Positions 17,171-27,592 of a DNA stretch of 64,000 bases are shown in pieces (within the stretch, counting starts at the first letter, position 1; every line of letters starts with the position of its first letter). This DNA comes from Myxococcales bacterium. Lineage in GTDB: Bacteria > Myxococcota_A > Polyangia > Palsa-1104 > JAEUJZ01. The DNA lies in NCBI GenBank assembly GCA_016794365.1, contig JAEUKB010000002.1:79536-143535 (forward strand), written 5' to 3'. Under the pieces are notes generated by a model that was not told where the DNA came from, did not search any database, and saw only the letters and a program-made list of their open reading frames with translations. Both the position numbers and the translations under genes were made by a program.

Positions 17171-18481
17171 ATGGCCAACGTGGTGATTGTCGGAGCCCAG
17201 TGGGGCGACGAGGGCAAAGGCAAAGTCGTAGACCTCTACACCGAGTTCGCGGACACCGTCGTGCGTTTCGGTGGTGGAGCCAATGCCGGTCATACCTTGG
17301 TCGTCGGTGGACAGAAGGTCATCACTCACTTGGTTCCATCGGGTGTCTTGCGCGGTCGGGGCAAGCGCTGCGTGCTCGGCGACGGAATGGTGATCGATCC
17401 ACAGACGCTGCTCGAAGAAATGAAAGAGCTGCGCGGTCGAGGTCTTCTCAGCGACGATCGGGATCTGATTATCGGCGAGCGAGCACATGTCATTTTGCCG
17501 ACGCACAAGCAGCTCGATGGACTGCGCGAGCAAGGCAAAGGTGCGCTCGGGACGACTCGACGAGGCATCGGTCCCGCGTATGAATCGAAGATGTCCCGAC
17601 GCGGCGTGCGCATGCGCGATCTGCTGTCGGTGAATCGCTTGCGTGAACGGATTGCGCATCAGCTCGAAGAGACAGCGCCGATCATTGCGCGGCTTGGCGG
17701 AACGGTTCCTGATGTCGATGCACTGACGACGCAGTATCTGGCGTACGGCGAAGCGCTGCGCCCGCACATTCAGGATGCGACCCGCGTGCTCAGCGAAGAA
17801 ATCCAGCGCGGTCAGCATGTCCTTTTCGAGGGAGCACAAGGCGCACTGCTCGACATCGATCACGGAACGTATCCTTATGTCACGTCTTCGACGACGCTGG
17901 CAGCGGGTGCGTGCGTCAGCTGCGGGGTCGGTCCTACGGCCATATCGTCGGTGATTGGCATCGCAAAGGCGTACACAACCCGCGTGGGTGCAGGACCGTT
18001 TCCCACCGAACTACACGGTGATCAAGGGGAACACCTTCGTCAAGCCGGTGCCGAGTTCGGAGCCACAACCGGACGTCCTCGTCGCTGCGGCTGGCTGGAT
18101 ATCGCGGCGTTACGGCTCGCGGTGCGGCTCAATGGCATGGCGGGCTTGGCGCTGACCAAGCTGGATGTCTTGGCCGGACAGCGAAAGCTGAAGGTCTGTG
18201 TCGGATACAAGCTCACGCCGGAAGCCGGTGGCAGCGGTGTCAGCGAAACCTACGACGAGCTACCGCTGGACCCGGAAGACATTGTGCGCGCGGTGCCGAT
18301 CTACGAAGAGCTCGATGGCTGGGACGCGGAGCTAAAGAATGTTCGCGAGGTCGAAGATCTTCCGCCCAGTGCCAAGCGTTATGTACGACGCATCGAGACC
18401 TTGCTAGGAATTGACTGTTGCTTGATCTCGGTGGGTCCGGGACGGGCGGAAACCATCATGCTCAAGAATCCGTTTAGGTAG
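17171..18481 (+). CDS. purA: Adenylosuccinate synthetase
   Basis: A 436-residue GTP-dependent enzyme that joins IMP and aspartate to adenylosuccinate, the first committed step to AMP. The N-terminal GAQWGDEGKGKVVDL glycine loop, FGGGANAGHTLVV, the IMP-binding GIGPAYESKMSRRGVR region, FEGAQGALLDIDHGTYPYVT and the C-terminal SVGPGRAETI are all present, and the length is normal for the family. It is a stand-alone gene, divergent from the FG-GAP lipoprotein, with a 157-base gap before the next gene. Confidence 0.97.
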   Translation: MANVVIVGAQWGDEGKGKVVDLYTEFADTVVRFGGGANAGHTLVVGGQKVITHLVPSGVLRGRGKRCVLGDGMVIDPQTLLEEMKELRGRGLLSDDRDLIIGERAHVILPTHKQLDGLREQGKGALGTTRRGIGPAYESKMSRRGVRMRDLLSVNRLRERIAHQLEETAPIIARLGGTVPDVDALTTQYLAYGEALRPHIQDATRVLSEEIQRGQHVLFEGAQGALLDIDHGTYPYVTSSTTLAAGACVSCGVGPTAISSVIGIAKAYTTRVGAGPFPTELHGDQGEHLRQAGAEFGATTGRPRRCGWLDIAALRLAVRLNGMAGLALTKLDVLAGQRKLKVCVGYKLTPEAGGSGVSETYDELPLDPEDIVRAVPIYEELDGWDAELKNVREVEDLPPSAKRYVRRIETLLGIDCCLISVGPGRAETIMLKNPFR

Positions 18482-18638
18482 ACATGCTGCCTACCTTGCC
18501 AACAGATTCAGCCAGGATTTCAGGCTGTGTTTTTCGGGGGAGCCCAGGGGTACAGCGTGCTTGCGGCGAAAAGCGCGCATCGTATAAGCTGGGTTCCATT
18601 GGTCACCGCTTCGAGTCCGAAGAGGGGATTTTTCCAAC

Positions 18639-20372
18639 ATGAAAATCGTCTGCGACAACTGCGCAACCAAGTACCAGATTGCCGACGAAAAAGTCAGCGG
18701 CAAAGCGTTCAAGATTCGCTGCAAGAAGTGCGGCCACGTCATCGTCGTTGGTAAAAACGCCGATGGCACAGCGTCCTCTCCTGCAGGCGGCGACGCCCCC
18801 GCTGAAGCCCCCGCTCCGGCTCAAGAGCAAGCTGCGGGAGAATCGGTGTGGCACCTCGTAATCGATCGCGAGCAAGTCGGTCCGATGACGGCCGAGGAAG
18901 TTCGCGGCAAAGTCAAAGCTGGCCAAGTCGATAGCGAGACATATGGCTGGAAGGAAGGCTTCGAGGACTGGCTCAAGCTGTCCGCGATCGATGACTTCAA
19001 AGAGCTCTTTGCAGCGAAGCCGAGCGAGCCCAAGCGTGCCGAGCAGCCAGCCGCGCAACCTGCCGAGACGGCAGCATCGCAGCCAGCAGCCAGCGAGCCC
19101 GTGAAGACGGCGGCTCCGACGGCAGCAACGCTCTATTCCGAAAACGGCAGCGATGCAAGAGCAGCCATCGCAGCAGCCCAAGCGCAGCGTGAAGCGCAAC
19201 AGCAAGCACAGCAAGCGCAGCAACAGCAAGCGCAGCAGCAAGCCGAGCAGTACGCGGCGGCAGCGCAAGCTCCTACGGCTGATGTGGGCGGCGGTGGTAT
19301 GACAGGCGCACGCAGCGAAAACTCGGTTCTGTTTTCGCTAAACAACCTGTCGGCTCTTGCGGGTGGCGGCGGCGGTGGCGGTGGTGGAGCCAGCGCACAA
19401 GCCAATAAGCCAGGTTACGCCAGTGGTCAGTCGGAAGCATCTGGTCTGATCGACATCCGAGCCATGGCTGCGCAGCATCTTGGCGGGCCGATGTCTGGTG
19501 CAAACGTCAGCAAAGCCCCTGATCTGTTCGGTAGTGGCGGAGACGCTGCGCCCGTGTTTGCGCCCGTCGCTCCAGCGGTGCTTGTCCCGACAGCTCCGTC
19601 AGAAGGCGTTCCGAAGTGGGTCTGGGCACTCGTTGCCGTTGGTGGTGTCTCGATCGTTGGCCTGATCGTCTTCTTGGTGGTGTTCTTGTCTGGACCGTCA
19701 CAGCCCACCGTGGCGACCAATGGCCCAGCAGGTGGTCCGACAGCAACGGGACCGAGCGCAGCGGGATCGACACCGACGCCCGGCACAACGGTTGGAACCA
19801 GTGCTCCGACGGAAACAAAGTCACCCGGAACCAGCACGGCCAAGACCGAGACGGCAGCCAAGACCGAGACGGCGACCAAGGACGCAGGTGGCAAGCCCAG
19901 CAAGTCCAGCAAGAGCGAAAAGTCTGGCGACAAGACCAAGCCCGCTGCGACAGCCAAGGAAGCGCCTGCACCGGCGGAAAAAGCGGGCCCAGGCAAGGCT
20001 CCAGATGAAGCACCGCCTCCGCCGAAGAAGGCTGCCGACAAGCCAAAGGCTGCCAAGGATGATCTCGACTCGCTGCTCGACAGCGCATCGGGAGGCTCGG
20101 GTGGTAAGCCACAGAAGGCCGAAAAGAAGGATCTACCCGAAACCTTGGATCGTGGCGTCATCATGAGCACGCTCAAGGGTGCCAACTTCGCGTCATGCAA
20201 GGCTGAAGGTGCATCGGGTGTTGTCAGCGTGAAGCTCACCATCGGACGCAACGGCAAGGTCTCTGACGCATCGGGTCCGAACGACTGCGTGGTTCGCGTC
20301 GTCAAGGGCGTGAAGTTCCCCGAGTTCAGCGGCGATCCGATGAGCCTGACTTATCCAGCGCTCATCCGCTAA
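18639..20372 (+). CDS. Zinc-ribbon/GYF/TonB-like protein resembling GltJ (AgmX)
   Basis: A 577-residue inner-membrane protein. Domains in order: an MJ0042-type zinc ribbon (CDNC at residues 5-8 and CKKCGHVIVV near 28-37); a GYF-2 domain about 70-125 (WHLVIDREQVGPMTAEEV); an Ala/Gln-rich linker with a Gly run; one membrane helix about 325-350; a long Thr/Lys/Pro-rich periplasmic linker; and a C-terminal TonB-like fold (VVSVKLTIGRNGKVSDAS). This order matches GltJ/AgmX, the Myxococcus xanthus gliding and focal-adhesion protein that links a cytoplasmic motor module to the periplasm, though that protein has two TonB-like domains and this one shows only one. No other glt genes are nearby, so a motility role is inference. 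A strong terminator follows. Confidence 0.8.
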   Translation: MKIVCDNCATKYQIADEKVSGKAFKIRCKKCGHVIVVGKNADGTASSPAGGDAPAEAPAPAQEQAAGESVWHLVIDREQVGPMTAEEVRGKVKAGQVDSETYGWKEGFEDWLKLSAIDDFKELFAAKPSEPKRAEQPAAQPAETAASQPAASEPVKTAAPTAATLYSENGSDARAAIAAAQAQREAQQQAQQAQQQQAQQQAEQYAAAAQAPTADVGGGGMTGARSENSVLFSLNNLSALAGGGGGGGGGASAQANKPGYASGQSEASGLIDIRAMAAQHLGGPMSGANVSKAPDLFGSGGDAAPVFAPVAPAVLVPTAPSEGVPKWVWALVAVGGVSIVGLIVFLVVFLSGPSQPTVATNGPAGGPTATGPSAAGSTPTPGTTVGTSAPTETKSPGTSTAKTETAAKTETATKDAGGKPSKSSKSEKSGDKTKPAATAKEAPAPAEKAGPGKAPDEAPPPPKKAADKPKAAKDDLDSLLDSASGGSGGKPQKAEKKDLPETLDRGVIMSTLKGANFASCKAEGASGVVSVKLTIGRNGKVSDASGPNDCVVRVVKGVKFPEFSGDPMSLTYPALIR

Positions 20373-20408
20373 GTAACGGAACGCATCCGACCACGCGTCG
20401 GAACCCAG

Positions 20409-20439
20409 CAAAAAGCCCAGGCAATGTCCTGGGCTTTTT
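20409..20439 (+). terminator. Rho-independent terminator after the GltJ-like gene
   Basis: AAAAAGCCCAGG and CCTGGGCTTTTT form a perfect stem around a six-base loop CAATGT, ending in a T run. It starts about 36 bases after the stop codon and would also work for leftward transcripts. Confidence 0.9.
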
Positions 20440-20558
20440 CATTTTGAGGCCAGCGCTCTTTCTGTTTGGTTTGCGCGCAAGGCTTGCAGGGTCAGCGCAG
20501 CGTCGTTTGCAGTGCAGCTTTCGCACGTACTGCGCCGGATCGACTCGCGCAATCCGAT

Positions 20559-20720
20559 TTACGGAATAGATGGCTTGCTGGAGTCTTTCTCAAACAGCGA
20601 ACCCATCAGCTTGATTCCCCACCCAGCGACGTAGACGGACAGCCCAAAGACAGCAATCAGCAGGACGAGATATCCCCAGCTTGGGCAGCGATCAATGACC
20701 GTTTCGAGCGAGATTCCCAT
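20559..20720 (-). CDS. Small single-pass membrane protein (53 aa)
   Basis: The ATG at 20720 has GGAG eight bases upstream, which fixes this start over an open frame to 20786. The protein starts MGISLETVIDRC, has one clear hydrophobic helix (WGYLVLLIAVFGLSVYVAGW) and a charged tail ending SKPSIP. It lies alone between the terminator of the GltJ-like gene and the tRNA region. I do not recognise a family. Confidence 0.55.
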   Translation of the reverse strand: MGISLETVIDRCPSWGYLVLLIAVFGLSVYVAGWGIKLMGSLFEKDSSKPSIP

Positions 20721-21012
20721 GGTGATTCTCCAGACCAACCCACCCAAGTGCTGACAGAGACAGCTTCGCCAGGTCGGCGCATGCACGAAAGCAACGCAAG
20801 TTCTGTACCAGCACAGAAAACGAACGCTCCGTCAGAGATTTCATGCGGTTTCGCCGTGACATCCTGCGTCAGTCAAGTGCCAGTGCGAAGCGAATGACGC
20901 AGCCCGCATGACACACCCGATTGCATCAATCCGTTGCCCTCATCCGAGCGATGTACACGCACAAACGGGAGACGGAGCAGCCAGGAAAAGCGACGTTTTT
21001 TCTATCGGAGAG
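20721..21012. other. Non-coding stretch upstream of tRNA-Lys
   Basis: About 290 bases with no convincing gene; the frames crossing it lack ribosome sites and domain features. It must hold the promoter of the leftward 53-aa gene. Confidence 0.35.
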
Positions 21013-21042
21013 TTGACGCTAAGGCAAACCACATGCTACTTA
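21013..21042 (+). promoter_or_regulatory. Candidate sigma70 promoter for tRNA-Lys
   Basis: TTGACG is followed after 18 bases by TACTTA, ending 13 bases before the tRNA 5' end, with a GC-rich GCGCG segment between, as in stringently controlled stable-RNA promoters. The -10 match is only fair. Confidence 0.45.
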
Positions 21043-21055
21043 CTGCGCGTTTTTT

Positions 21056-21128
21056 GGGTTTGTAGCTCAGTCGGTAGAGCAGCGGCCTTTTAAGCCGTTG
21101 GTCGTGGGTTCGAGTCCCACCAAACCCA
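21056..21128 (+). tRNA. tRNA-Lys (UUU anticodon)
   Basis: A complete 73-base cloverleaf: acceptor stem GGGTTTG/CAAACCC, D-arm GCTC..GAGC, anticodon stem GCGGC/GCCGT (one G-T pair) with loop CTTTTAA giving anticodon TTT, and T-arm GTGGG-TTCGAGT-CCCAC. The discriminator base is A, and CCA is not encoded, so it must be added after transcription. Confidence 0.97.
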
Positions 21129-21154
21129 CTCCCTTGAAGCTTCCGCAAGCGTCG

Positions 21155-21397
21155 TTATTGGCCTTGCGGAAACTCAGGCGGGAGGTTACGCGGTCGCTCT
21201 GGCTGCGTAGCACCTGGCTGGTTCAAGTAACCCTGAGCCATCAGGAGCAGGACCACTCCGGCTGCGCAGCACAGCGACGCCCAGGCAAGGCCAAGCACAT
21301 GCTTGTAAAGGGGTCGCTCTCGCAGCCTAAGCACGAGCAGTCCAGCGCCCATCACGAGCAGCGCCACTCCGTTGACGATTAGGAACCAGCGCGGCAT
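21155..21397 (-). CDS. Small two-helix membrane protein (80 aa)
   Basis: The sequence MPRWFLIVNGVALLVMGAG begins the first membrane helix and a second lies at about residues 33-56 (LGLAWASLCCAAGVVLLLMA), followed by a Pro/Gln-rich tail. A basic loop lies between them (RLRERPLYK). The ribosome site is weak, but the start lies only 12 bases after the stop of a 62-codon frame on the same strand, suggesting coupled small genes. It converges on the tRNA gene. No family recognised. Confidence 0.5.
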   Translation of the reverse strand: MPRWFLIVNGVALLVMGAGLLVLRLRERPLYKHVLGLAWASLCCAAGVVLLLMAQGYLNQPGATQPERPRNLPPEFPQGQ

Positions 21398-21409
21398 GTG
21401 GTCTTCAGA

Positions 21410-21598
21410 TCACTTCTTCGATCGAGCCTGCTCTCGAATGAGTGCATCACGGAACAATAGTCGCTCGGCCCGCTCGCTGGCAATCTCTGTCGATATCATT
21501 GACGGACCGGACGAAACATCCCATACTTCCGGCCACTTGGCGGCAGTGTCTGCTCGTCTTGCTCTGCTCACGGGTTTGCGGGCTTCACAGGACATCAC
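21410..21598 (-). CDS. Possible 62-aa protein upstream of the two-helix gene
   Basis: Starts with ATG ATG, with GGGTGA about five bases upstream. The protein is polar with a charged helical C-terminus (ERAERLLFRDALIREQARSKK region) and three Cys-free quarters; no domain is recognised. Support comes from the ribosome site and the 12-base gap to the next gene. It faces away from dnaG and could be a chance frame in the promoter region. Confidence 0.33.
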   Translation of the reverse strand: MMSCEARKPVSRARRADTAAKWPEVWDVSSGPSMISTEIASERAERLLFRDALIREQARSKK

Positions 21599-21684
21599 TT
21601 GTCACCCAGACGAGGAGCAGCGGAACCGGCAAGCCAATCAGACGCTGTTCCGACGAACCGCCACTCCCTGGGACGCAAACAAGC

Positions 21685-23790
21685 TTGGGCCTGATTCCTC
21701 ACAGCAAAGTCGCGGAGATTCGCGATCGAACGGACATTGTTGCCGTCATTGGCGAACACGTCCAGCTGCGCCGTGCGGGAGTGAACTACCTCGGGCTGTG
21801 TCCGTTTCATCAGGAAAAGACGCCAAGCTTTAACGTGAGCGCCAGCAAGCAGTTCTTCTACTGCTTCGGCTGTCAGAAGTCGGGCGACGTGATTCGCTTT
21901 CTGATGGAGCGCGAAGGTCGATCGTTTGCCGACGTGGTACGCGACTTGGCAGCGCGCGCGGGCATCGACATTCCCGAAGACGAAGAGGAAGCTCGTCCAG
22001 AACGTCGAGCGCTGCGCCTTCAGCAAGAGAGCGAGCGACTGCGACTGCTCAAGCTCAACGCGCTGGCGTCGAAGTACTACCAAGCCCAGCTTGCTTCCCA
22101 TGAAAAAGCGCTGCAGTACGTCGCCAGCCGAGGCATTTCCGACGAGATTCGCACAAGCTTTCGACTCGGTTACGCACCGGACAGCTGGGACGGACTGCTC
22201 CAGGTTCTGCGTCAGCGTGGTGTTCCGCACGAGCTGGCAGAGCTAGGCGGCTTGCTGATTCGTCGAGAAGGATCCACACCGCTGCCCAAAGGTGCGCCAC
22301 CGACGCCGCAGACCCACTACGATCGCTTTCGAGATCGCGTGCTCTGTCCGCTTTTGCTGCCCAAAACGGGTCAACAAGCCGACTACGATGTGATTGCGTT
22401 TAGCGGACGAGTGCTTCCGACGGATCAGCCTCGGCAAAATGAAGGCGCAAAGTACATCAACTCGCCGGAAACGCCGCTGTATCGCAAAGGTCAGAACCTG
22501 TACGGTCTGCACGCAGCCCGCGACGCGATTCGTCAAAAGCGACAAGTGGTGTTGGTGGAAGGCAACTTTGATGTGCTGTCGCTGCATCAAAATGGCTTTC
22601 CGAACACGCTGGCACCGATGGGAACCGCGCTGACCGAGACGCAGGTTCGACTGCTGTCGCGGATCGTCGGAGAAGACGGTCACGTTGTGCTGATGCTCGA
22701 CGGGGATCGCGCGGGACGAGCAGCGACGATGAAAGACATCTCGCTGCTGATGCTCACGGCAACGCAGCTATCTGATGTTGCCGCGCTGTCACAACGGGAC
22801 ATCGACGTTCGAGTCGCCAAGCTTCCCGACGGAGAAGATCCAGACACGCTGGCCAATCGCGATCGCGCGGCGCTCGAGCGATGCATTGCCAAAGCCCAGC
22901 CTGCGCTGGATTACGTAATTGACGAAGTGCTGGCGACTGCTGAATCAGACAGCCTAAGTGGACGCGCAAAGATGATTGGTCGCATCTCACCGCTCTTGGC
23001 AGCGCTGCGCAACGAAACCCTCCGAGAGCTATACATCGGACGGGTGGCTTCCGCGCTGGCCGTCGATCCCAAGATCTTGTGGCGTCAGATGCAGCAGTCA
23101 TCCGGGTCCATGCACGCGTCTTCTTCGTCTCCCCTCGCACAGCGAGGAGAGCAGACTACCCACAGCATGCCAGCGTCGCGCAGCCTCGACCATCGATCGT
23201 CGGGTGCGTATGGAACTGCTCCGTCGATGCAGCATCGTGGAACTGGCGAAGCGCAGCGGTCACAGACTCGTCCGACGCAGGCTTCGCCGACCCAAGCGAG
23301 TGAGCTGGAAGCGGGACTGCGCAATCTGCTCGGTCTGCTGGCAGACAAGCCGGAGCTGTGGGATCGGCTGAGCGACGAGACAATCAAGGCAGTTGCGCAT
23401 CCGCTGCTGTCCGAGCTTTTGGAAGAGGCGCGCGACCTGTGCCATAGTGGCGAGATTGTTTCCGTCGAAACCTTCGTCAACATGTGTCCCGTCGAGCTAC
23501 GCGCCCAAGTTGCCTCTGCGATGCTGGTCGGTCGCTTTGTCGCTGCCGAGCATCCCGAAGAGCTGCTTGCCCGCATGTCCGCCGAGCTACGAGCCCAAGC
23601 CATCGTCCGGGAGGTCAATGATCTTCAGCGAACGCTGTCGCGAATCAGCCGGACCGGTGAACAAGAAAACAGACTTCAGATACTTTCGCGCATACAAGAT
23701 CTCACCAAGTTACGCGCGTCCCTCTTACAAAATAGCCACCCGGGCACACCGGCTGTGGCTGGTACTGCTCAAGGAGATACCCCGCGATGA
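21685..23790 (+). CDS. dnaG: DNA primase DnaG
   Basis: A 701-residue primase that makes RNA primers at the replication fork with the DnaB helicase. The frame is open from 21442, but the family N-terminus ([20 protein letters not shown]) fixes the start as the TTG at 21685. Present are the CHC2 zinc finger (Cys39, His42, Cys60, Cys63), the catalytic core with [19 protein letters not shown], the TOPRIM motifs [14 protein letters not shown] and LDGDRAG, a variable Ser/Gln-rich linker about residues 465-530, and a C-terminal helicase-interaction region. Its stop overlaps the rpoD start (ATGA), the classic macromolecular-synthesis operon order without rpsU. Confidence 0.96.
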   Translation: MGLIPHSKVAEIRDRTDIVAVIGEHVQLRRAGVNYLGLCPFHQEKTPSFNVSASKQFFYCFGCQKSGDVIRFLMEREGRSFADVVRDLAARAGIDIPEDEEEARPERRALRLQQESERLRLLKLNALASKYYQAQLASHEKALQYVASRGISDEIRTSFRLGYAPDSWDGLLQVLRQRGVPHELAELGGLLIRREGSTPLPKGAPPTPQTHYDRFRDRVLCPLLLPKTGQQADYDVIAFSGRVLPTDQPRQNEGAKYINSPETPLYRKGQNLYGLHAARDAIRQKRQVVLVEGNFDVLSLHQNGFPNTLAPMGTALTETQVRLLSRIVGEDGHVVLMLDGDRAGRAATMKDISLLMLTATQLSDVAALSQRDIDVRVAKLPDGEDPDTLANRDRAALERCIAKAQPALDYVIDEVLATAESDSLSGRAKMIGRISPLLAALRNETLRELYIGRVASALAVDPKILWRQMQQSSGSMHASSSSPLAQRGEQTTHSMPASRSLDHRSSGAYGTAPSMQHRGTGEAQRSQTRPTQASPTQASELEAGLRNLLGLLADKPELWDRLSDETIKAVAHPLLSELLEEARDLCHSGEIVSVETFVNMCPVELRAQVASAMLVGRFVAAEHPEELLARMSAELRAQAIVREVNDLQRTLSRISRTGEQENRLQILSRIQDLTKLRASLLQNSHPGTPAVAGTAQGDTPR

Positions 23791-25616
23791 ATCGTGACAA
23801 CGCCGAGCGCCGCAAGCAGCAGCTCATTACGATGGGCAAGGCCAAGGGGTACTTGACCTATGAAGAAGTAAACGATCACATGCCCGACGACGTGGTGTCG
23901 TCCGATCAGATTGACGACTGGCTGTCGTCGCTGGGCGATGAAGGCATCGAGGTCGTTGACTCTGCGGCCAGCGTCAAAGTCCGCTCGAACACAGCTCCGA
24001 AGGTTCCTGAACTCATCGAGGACGATGAAAAGAAGGAAGAAGAAGAAGAGGAGGAGTTCGACGGCGGATACAGCAAGACCAACGACCCAGTGCGCATGTA
24101 TCTGCGCAAGATGGGCTCGGTGTCGCTGCTCACTCGAGAAGGCGAAGTCGAAATCGCCAAGCGCATCGAGGAAGGTGAGCGCCGCGTCCTGCAAGTCGTG
24201 CTCAACTCGTCGATTGCCGTCGAAGAAATCCTCGATCTGGGCGAGCGGCTGAAGAAGCAGAAGATCCGCGTCAAAGATGTCGTTCGTGATCTCGATGAAG
24301 AAGACGCCGACTTCGACGAGGAATGGCACACCGAACGAGTGATCAAGATCATCGACAAGGTGCGTCGGCTTCAGCGCGAAAACGAAAAGATCGTCGAAGA
24401 GCTGGAGATTCCGGCCAATCCTGCGGCTCCGTCGTCGGCAACACCGGTTCCAGCGCCGCCAGCGCCGAGCAAAGCCGTCGAAGCCAAGCGCAAGAAGCTG
24501 CGCGACAAGATCGAATCGAACAAGCAAGAAATGTTCGAGCTTCTGTCGGAGCTTCGTATCAACAAGAAGGTCATCGAGCGCATCGTCCAGAAGCTGAAGA
24601 GCTTGGTCATGCGCATCGAAAAAGGCGAAGCCGAGCTAGAAGAGTTTGAGCGTCGCGTCGGAATGCCGTCGAAAGAACTGGCCAAGACGCTCAAAGAAAT
24701 GAAAGGCAACGCCACCAAAGCGAAGGCGATTACCAAGAAGCTCGGTGTCACCGCCGAGGAGCTTGAGAGCGCCGCGCTCGGGATGGCGGAAGCCAAAAAG
24801 CGCATCAAGAAAGTCGAGGAAGAAGCCAAGCTCTCCGTCGATGATCTGCGCGCGACCTACAAAGAAATCCACGAAGGCGAGCGGATGGCCGAAAAGGCCA
24901 AGGCCGAGCTGGTCGAAGCCAACCTTCGTCTCGTCGTCAGCATTGCCAAGAAGTACACCAACCGTGGACTTCAGTTTTTGGACTTAATCCAAGAAGGCAA
25001 CATCGGCCTCATGAAGGCCGTCGATAAGTTCGAGTACAAGCGCGGCTACAAGTTTTCGACGTACGCAACGTGGTGGATTCGCCAAGCCATCACCCGCGCG
25101 ATCGCCGATCAGGCACGAACCATCCGCATTCCGGTTCACATGATCGAGACGATCAACAAGCTCATCCGTACGAGCCGCTACCTGGTGCAAGAGCTGGGTC
25201 GTGAGCCGACGCCGGAAGAGATCGCCGAGAAGATGGAGCTGCCGCTCGACAAGGTGCGCAAAGTCCTCAAGATCGCCAAAGAGCCGATCTCGCTGGAGAC
25301 GCCGATTGGCGAAGAGGAAGACAGCCATCTTGGTGACTTCATCGAGGACAAGGGCGTGATTTCTCCGTCGGACGCCGTGATCTCGATGAACCTGGCTGAG
25401 CAGACGCGCAAAGTGCTGGCGACGCTGACGCCGCGCGAAGAAAAAGTGCTGCGGATGCGCTTCGGTATCGGGGAACGCTCGGATCACACGCTCGAAGAAG
25501 TCGGTCAAGACTTCGAGGTCACCCGCGAGCGCATTCGTCAGATCGAAGCCAAAGCGCTGCGCAAGCTCCGTCATCCCAGCCGCAGCAAGCGACTCAAGAG
25601 CTTCGTCGAAAACTAG
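23787..25616 (+). CDS. rpoD: Primary sigma factor RpoD (sigma70)
   Basis: A 609-residue housekeeping sigma factor. Region 1.1 covers the first 80 residues, followed by an acidic stretch and region 1.2 ([20 protein letters not shown]). The non-conserved region contains a Pro/Ala linker. Regions 2.1-2.4 are near residues 370-450 ([40 protein letters not shown]), region 3 follows, and region 4 carries the -35-binding helix-turn-helix ([20 protein letters not shown]). The start overlaps the dnaG stop by four bases, so it is translationally coupled; the last four bases overlap the end of the convergent DUF92 gene. Confidence 0.97.
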   Translation: MNRDNAERRKQQLITMGKAKGYLTYEEVNDHMPDDVVSSDQIDDWLSSLGDEGIEVVDSAASVKVRSNTAPKVPELIEDDEKKEEEEEEEFDGGYSKTNDPVRMYLRKMGSVSLLTREGEVEIAKRIEEGERRVLQVVLNSSIAVEEILDLGERLKKQKIRVKDVVRDLDEEDADFDEEWHTERVIKIIDKVRRLQRENEKIVEELEIPANPAAPSSATPVPAPPAPSKAVEAKRKKLRDKIESNKQEMFELLSELRINKKVIERIVQKLKSLVMRIEKGEAELEEFERRVGMPSKELAKTLKEMKGNATKAKAITKKLGVTAEELESAALGMAEAKKRIKKVEEEAKLSVDDLRATYKEIHEGERMAEKAKAELVEANLRLVVSIAKKYTNRGLQFLDLIQEGNIGLMKAVDKFEYKRGYKFSTYATWWIRQAITRAIADQARTIRIPVHMIETINKLIRTSRYLVQELGREPTPEEIAEKMELPLDKVRKVLKIAKEPISLETPIGEEEDSHLGDFIEDKGVISPSDAVISMNLAEQTRKVLATLTPREEKVLRMRFGIGERSDHTLEEVGQDFEVTRERIRQIEAKALRKLRHPSRSKRLKSFVEN

Positions 25617-26410
25617 CGTCCCACCAAAAAGTGCCAGGCGACGGCAGCAGCCGTTCCCCCCAGCGTCGTCGCCAGCGCATTGACCGTATCGTTGTCAATT
25701 CCCGCAATGCCTTCGGTCACCAGCGTCGCACCGCCACAGACGTGTCGGGTCTGCTCGGTGGCTTCTCCGCACTTGATGCAGTGACGCTTTTCTTGCACCG
25801 TCGCGCCCAGCACAGAGTCCATCCAGCCGCCGAAGATGCCGCCCAACGTGATGAGCAGCGTTCGCAGCAGCGTTCCCTGGGACGGCTCCAGCCAGGTGAG
25901 CAGCGCCACAAACAGCGCGCCCGCCACCATGCCCAAGGTTCCCGTCAGCGAAATCGCGCCCGAAGTGCCCGCAGGAACTTCCGCGAGCGTCAAAATATGA
26001 CGAGGTGGAGACTTCGACAACAGACCGATCTCCGTCGCCCACGTATCTGCATTGGCTGCCGCGAGACTGGCCAGCGCGCCCACCAAGTACATCGTCTTTC
26101 CCGTCAGCGAATACAGCACACAGAACAGCGCAGCGGGACCGCCGTTGGACAGCACTTGCAAGCCGTCTCGACGATCCCCTTTTTCGATGATCTTTTCGCT
26201 CGCTTCCGCCTTTTCACCACGACGGTACTTGCCAAGCGCAGTGCTGCTTAAGAAAAACGCGATCAGCGCCAGGCCCGCAATTCCATCCCCAAGCCCGAAC
26301 ACCAGCGTGCCCACAATCACCGCCCACAGCGCGCCGGTCTGCGTCAGCGAGCCTCGTCGCTCTGCGCCATAGGCAACAAACAGCGAGATCAGAAAGCCGA
26401 TAAGTAGCAT
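25613..26410 (-). CDS. DUF92-family membrane protein
   Basis: A 265-residue integral membrane protein with about six hydrophobic helices, matching the DUF92 family, whose plant member VTE6 is a phytyl-phosphate kinase and whose bacterial members are related CTP-dependent lipid kinases. Family signatures seen are the N-terminal [15 protein letters not shown], the conserved [14 protein letters not shown] near residue 135, and [12 protein letters not shown] near 215. A CIKCG...HVCGG cysteine motif lies near residues 222-236. Its 3' end overlaps rpoD by four bases, tail to tail. The substrate is not known. Confidence 0.85.
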   Translation of the reverse strand: MLLIGFLISLFVAYGAERRGSLTQTGALWAVIVGTLVFGLGDGIAGLALIAFFLSSTALGKYRRGEKAEASEKIIEKGDRRDGLQVLSNGGPAALFCVLYSLTGKTMYLVGALASLAAANADTWATEIGLLSKSPPRHILTLAEVPAGTSGAISLTGTLGMVAGALFVALLTWLEPSQGTLLRTLLITLGGIFGGWMDSVLGATVQEKRHCIKCGEATEQTRHVCGGATLVTEGIAGIDNDTVNALATTLGGTAAAVAWHFLVGR

Positions 26411-26506
26411 GCGCGACCATTATCGCACCGTCAGCCACCGCGACGCTCGATTTGTCACCGAACGACTGCGCAACCAGCGGGCCGAATCAGCGAACAAACG
26501 AAGCGC

Positions 26507-27592
26507 TTACATATGCAGCACGGTCATCGCAACGAGCGGTCCGCTGTTGCCATCGTGCGTTCGCAGAAGCAGCGAGCCTTCGCCCTCGCCCACCGGAGCC
26601 AGCTCATGATCGCTGTGTGCAGGTCCAGCGCCCAGCAGCAGCCGCTGCGGCAGGCTCGTGTCACGACGCCCCGGAACCAGCGACAGGCCCAGACCAACCA
26701 GCTCGGTCTTTTGCGATTCACTGCGCTCTGACACGACGACTTGCAGACGATGCGCTGACGCTGCTGCCCGCAGCCGCTGGACCGAGCCTTCAAAGTACAA
26801 ACGCCTATCGAGCTTCCAGCCGAGCGACTGCCGATCCATCCCAATAACGCGACCCACCGTGCCATCCACGAGCAGCAGCAGCTCGCCAGCCATCAACAGT
26901 TCTCGCGTTTCCACATCGCCGGTAGGCTGCGGCACCGATCCTGTCACCGGCTGACCTTGCGACGGAACTCGCAGCACCTGTCGCCCGAGCAGCAGATAGT
27001 CCGAGTCACCGTGGTGAAGCAGCAGCTCGACGGCACCTGCACCATCGACAGCGCGCGACGCTCGCACCGCCAAGCTGGCATCGAGCCGCAGCAGCATCGC
27101 TTTGTCTTCCAGCGCGCAGCCCGCCGCCACAAACAGCTCTCTGCCGTCGCTCTGAATCAGCGCTCGCTCGCGCATCGTACACGGACCGGGCAGCGCAACC
27201 ATCTGCTGCGTCGCTGTCTTGGCATCTTTGTCATACACGAGCAGCGTCAGCACCGACGAAGCATTGGCCGGTGACGCAGGAAGAGGCGCTTCTACGATCC
27301 GACCCTCGACAAACGCCAGCTCTCCAGCGCGCGGCACAAAGCCAGTCGGTCCACGCTGTTCCGTCATACCAAGTGGCCGAAACACCGCTGGGAGTCCCGG
27401 TCTTTCGCTTGCCCACAGCACATAACGGCCTTCGCTCGCTGGCGCTGGAAACAGCCGCAGCCGCGACGGAGCATAGTTCACCACCACATGCTCTGCCGAA
27501 GACTCTTGCTGGCTGGGAACCCGCGCGGGCGGCGGCGCTTTCTGACACGCCGCGAGCGAACAGGCCAAGGTAACGAAACGAAGGATTCGCAT
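26507..27592 (-). CDS. Lipoprotein, last gene of a coupled three-gene operon
   Basis: A 361-residue predicted lipoprotein: basic start MRILRFVTLA, lipobox SLAAC, acceptor Cys16, then a Pro/Gln linker. The rest is rich in short beta strands with recurring patterns (LLVYDKDAKT, LFVAAGCALEDKAMLLRLDA, LLLVDGTVGRVIGMDRQSLG), suggesting a beta propeller of the kind that binds ligands outside the cell. Its ATG overlaps the stop of the SirB1-like gene by one base, so translation is probably coupled. No enzyme motif was seen and no family was recognised. Confidence 0.75.
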   Translation of the reverse strand: MRILRFVTLACSLAACQKAPPPARVPSQQESSAEHVVVNYAPSRLRLFPAPASEGRYVLWASERPGLPAVFRPLGMTEQRGPTGFVPRAGELAFVEGRIVEAPLPASPANASSVLTLLVYDKDAKTATQQMVALPGPCTMRERALIQSDGRELFVAAGCALEDKAMLLRLDASLAVRASRAVDGAGAVELLLHHGDSDYLLLGRQVLRVPSQGQPVTGSVPQPTGDVETRELLMAGELLLLVDGTVGRVIGMDRQSLGWKLDRRLYFEGSVQRLRAAASAHRLQVVVSERSESQKTELVGLGLSLVPGRRDTSLPQRLLLGAGPAHSDHELAPVGEGEGSLLLRTHDGNSGPLVAMTVLHM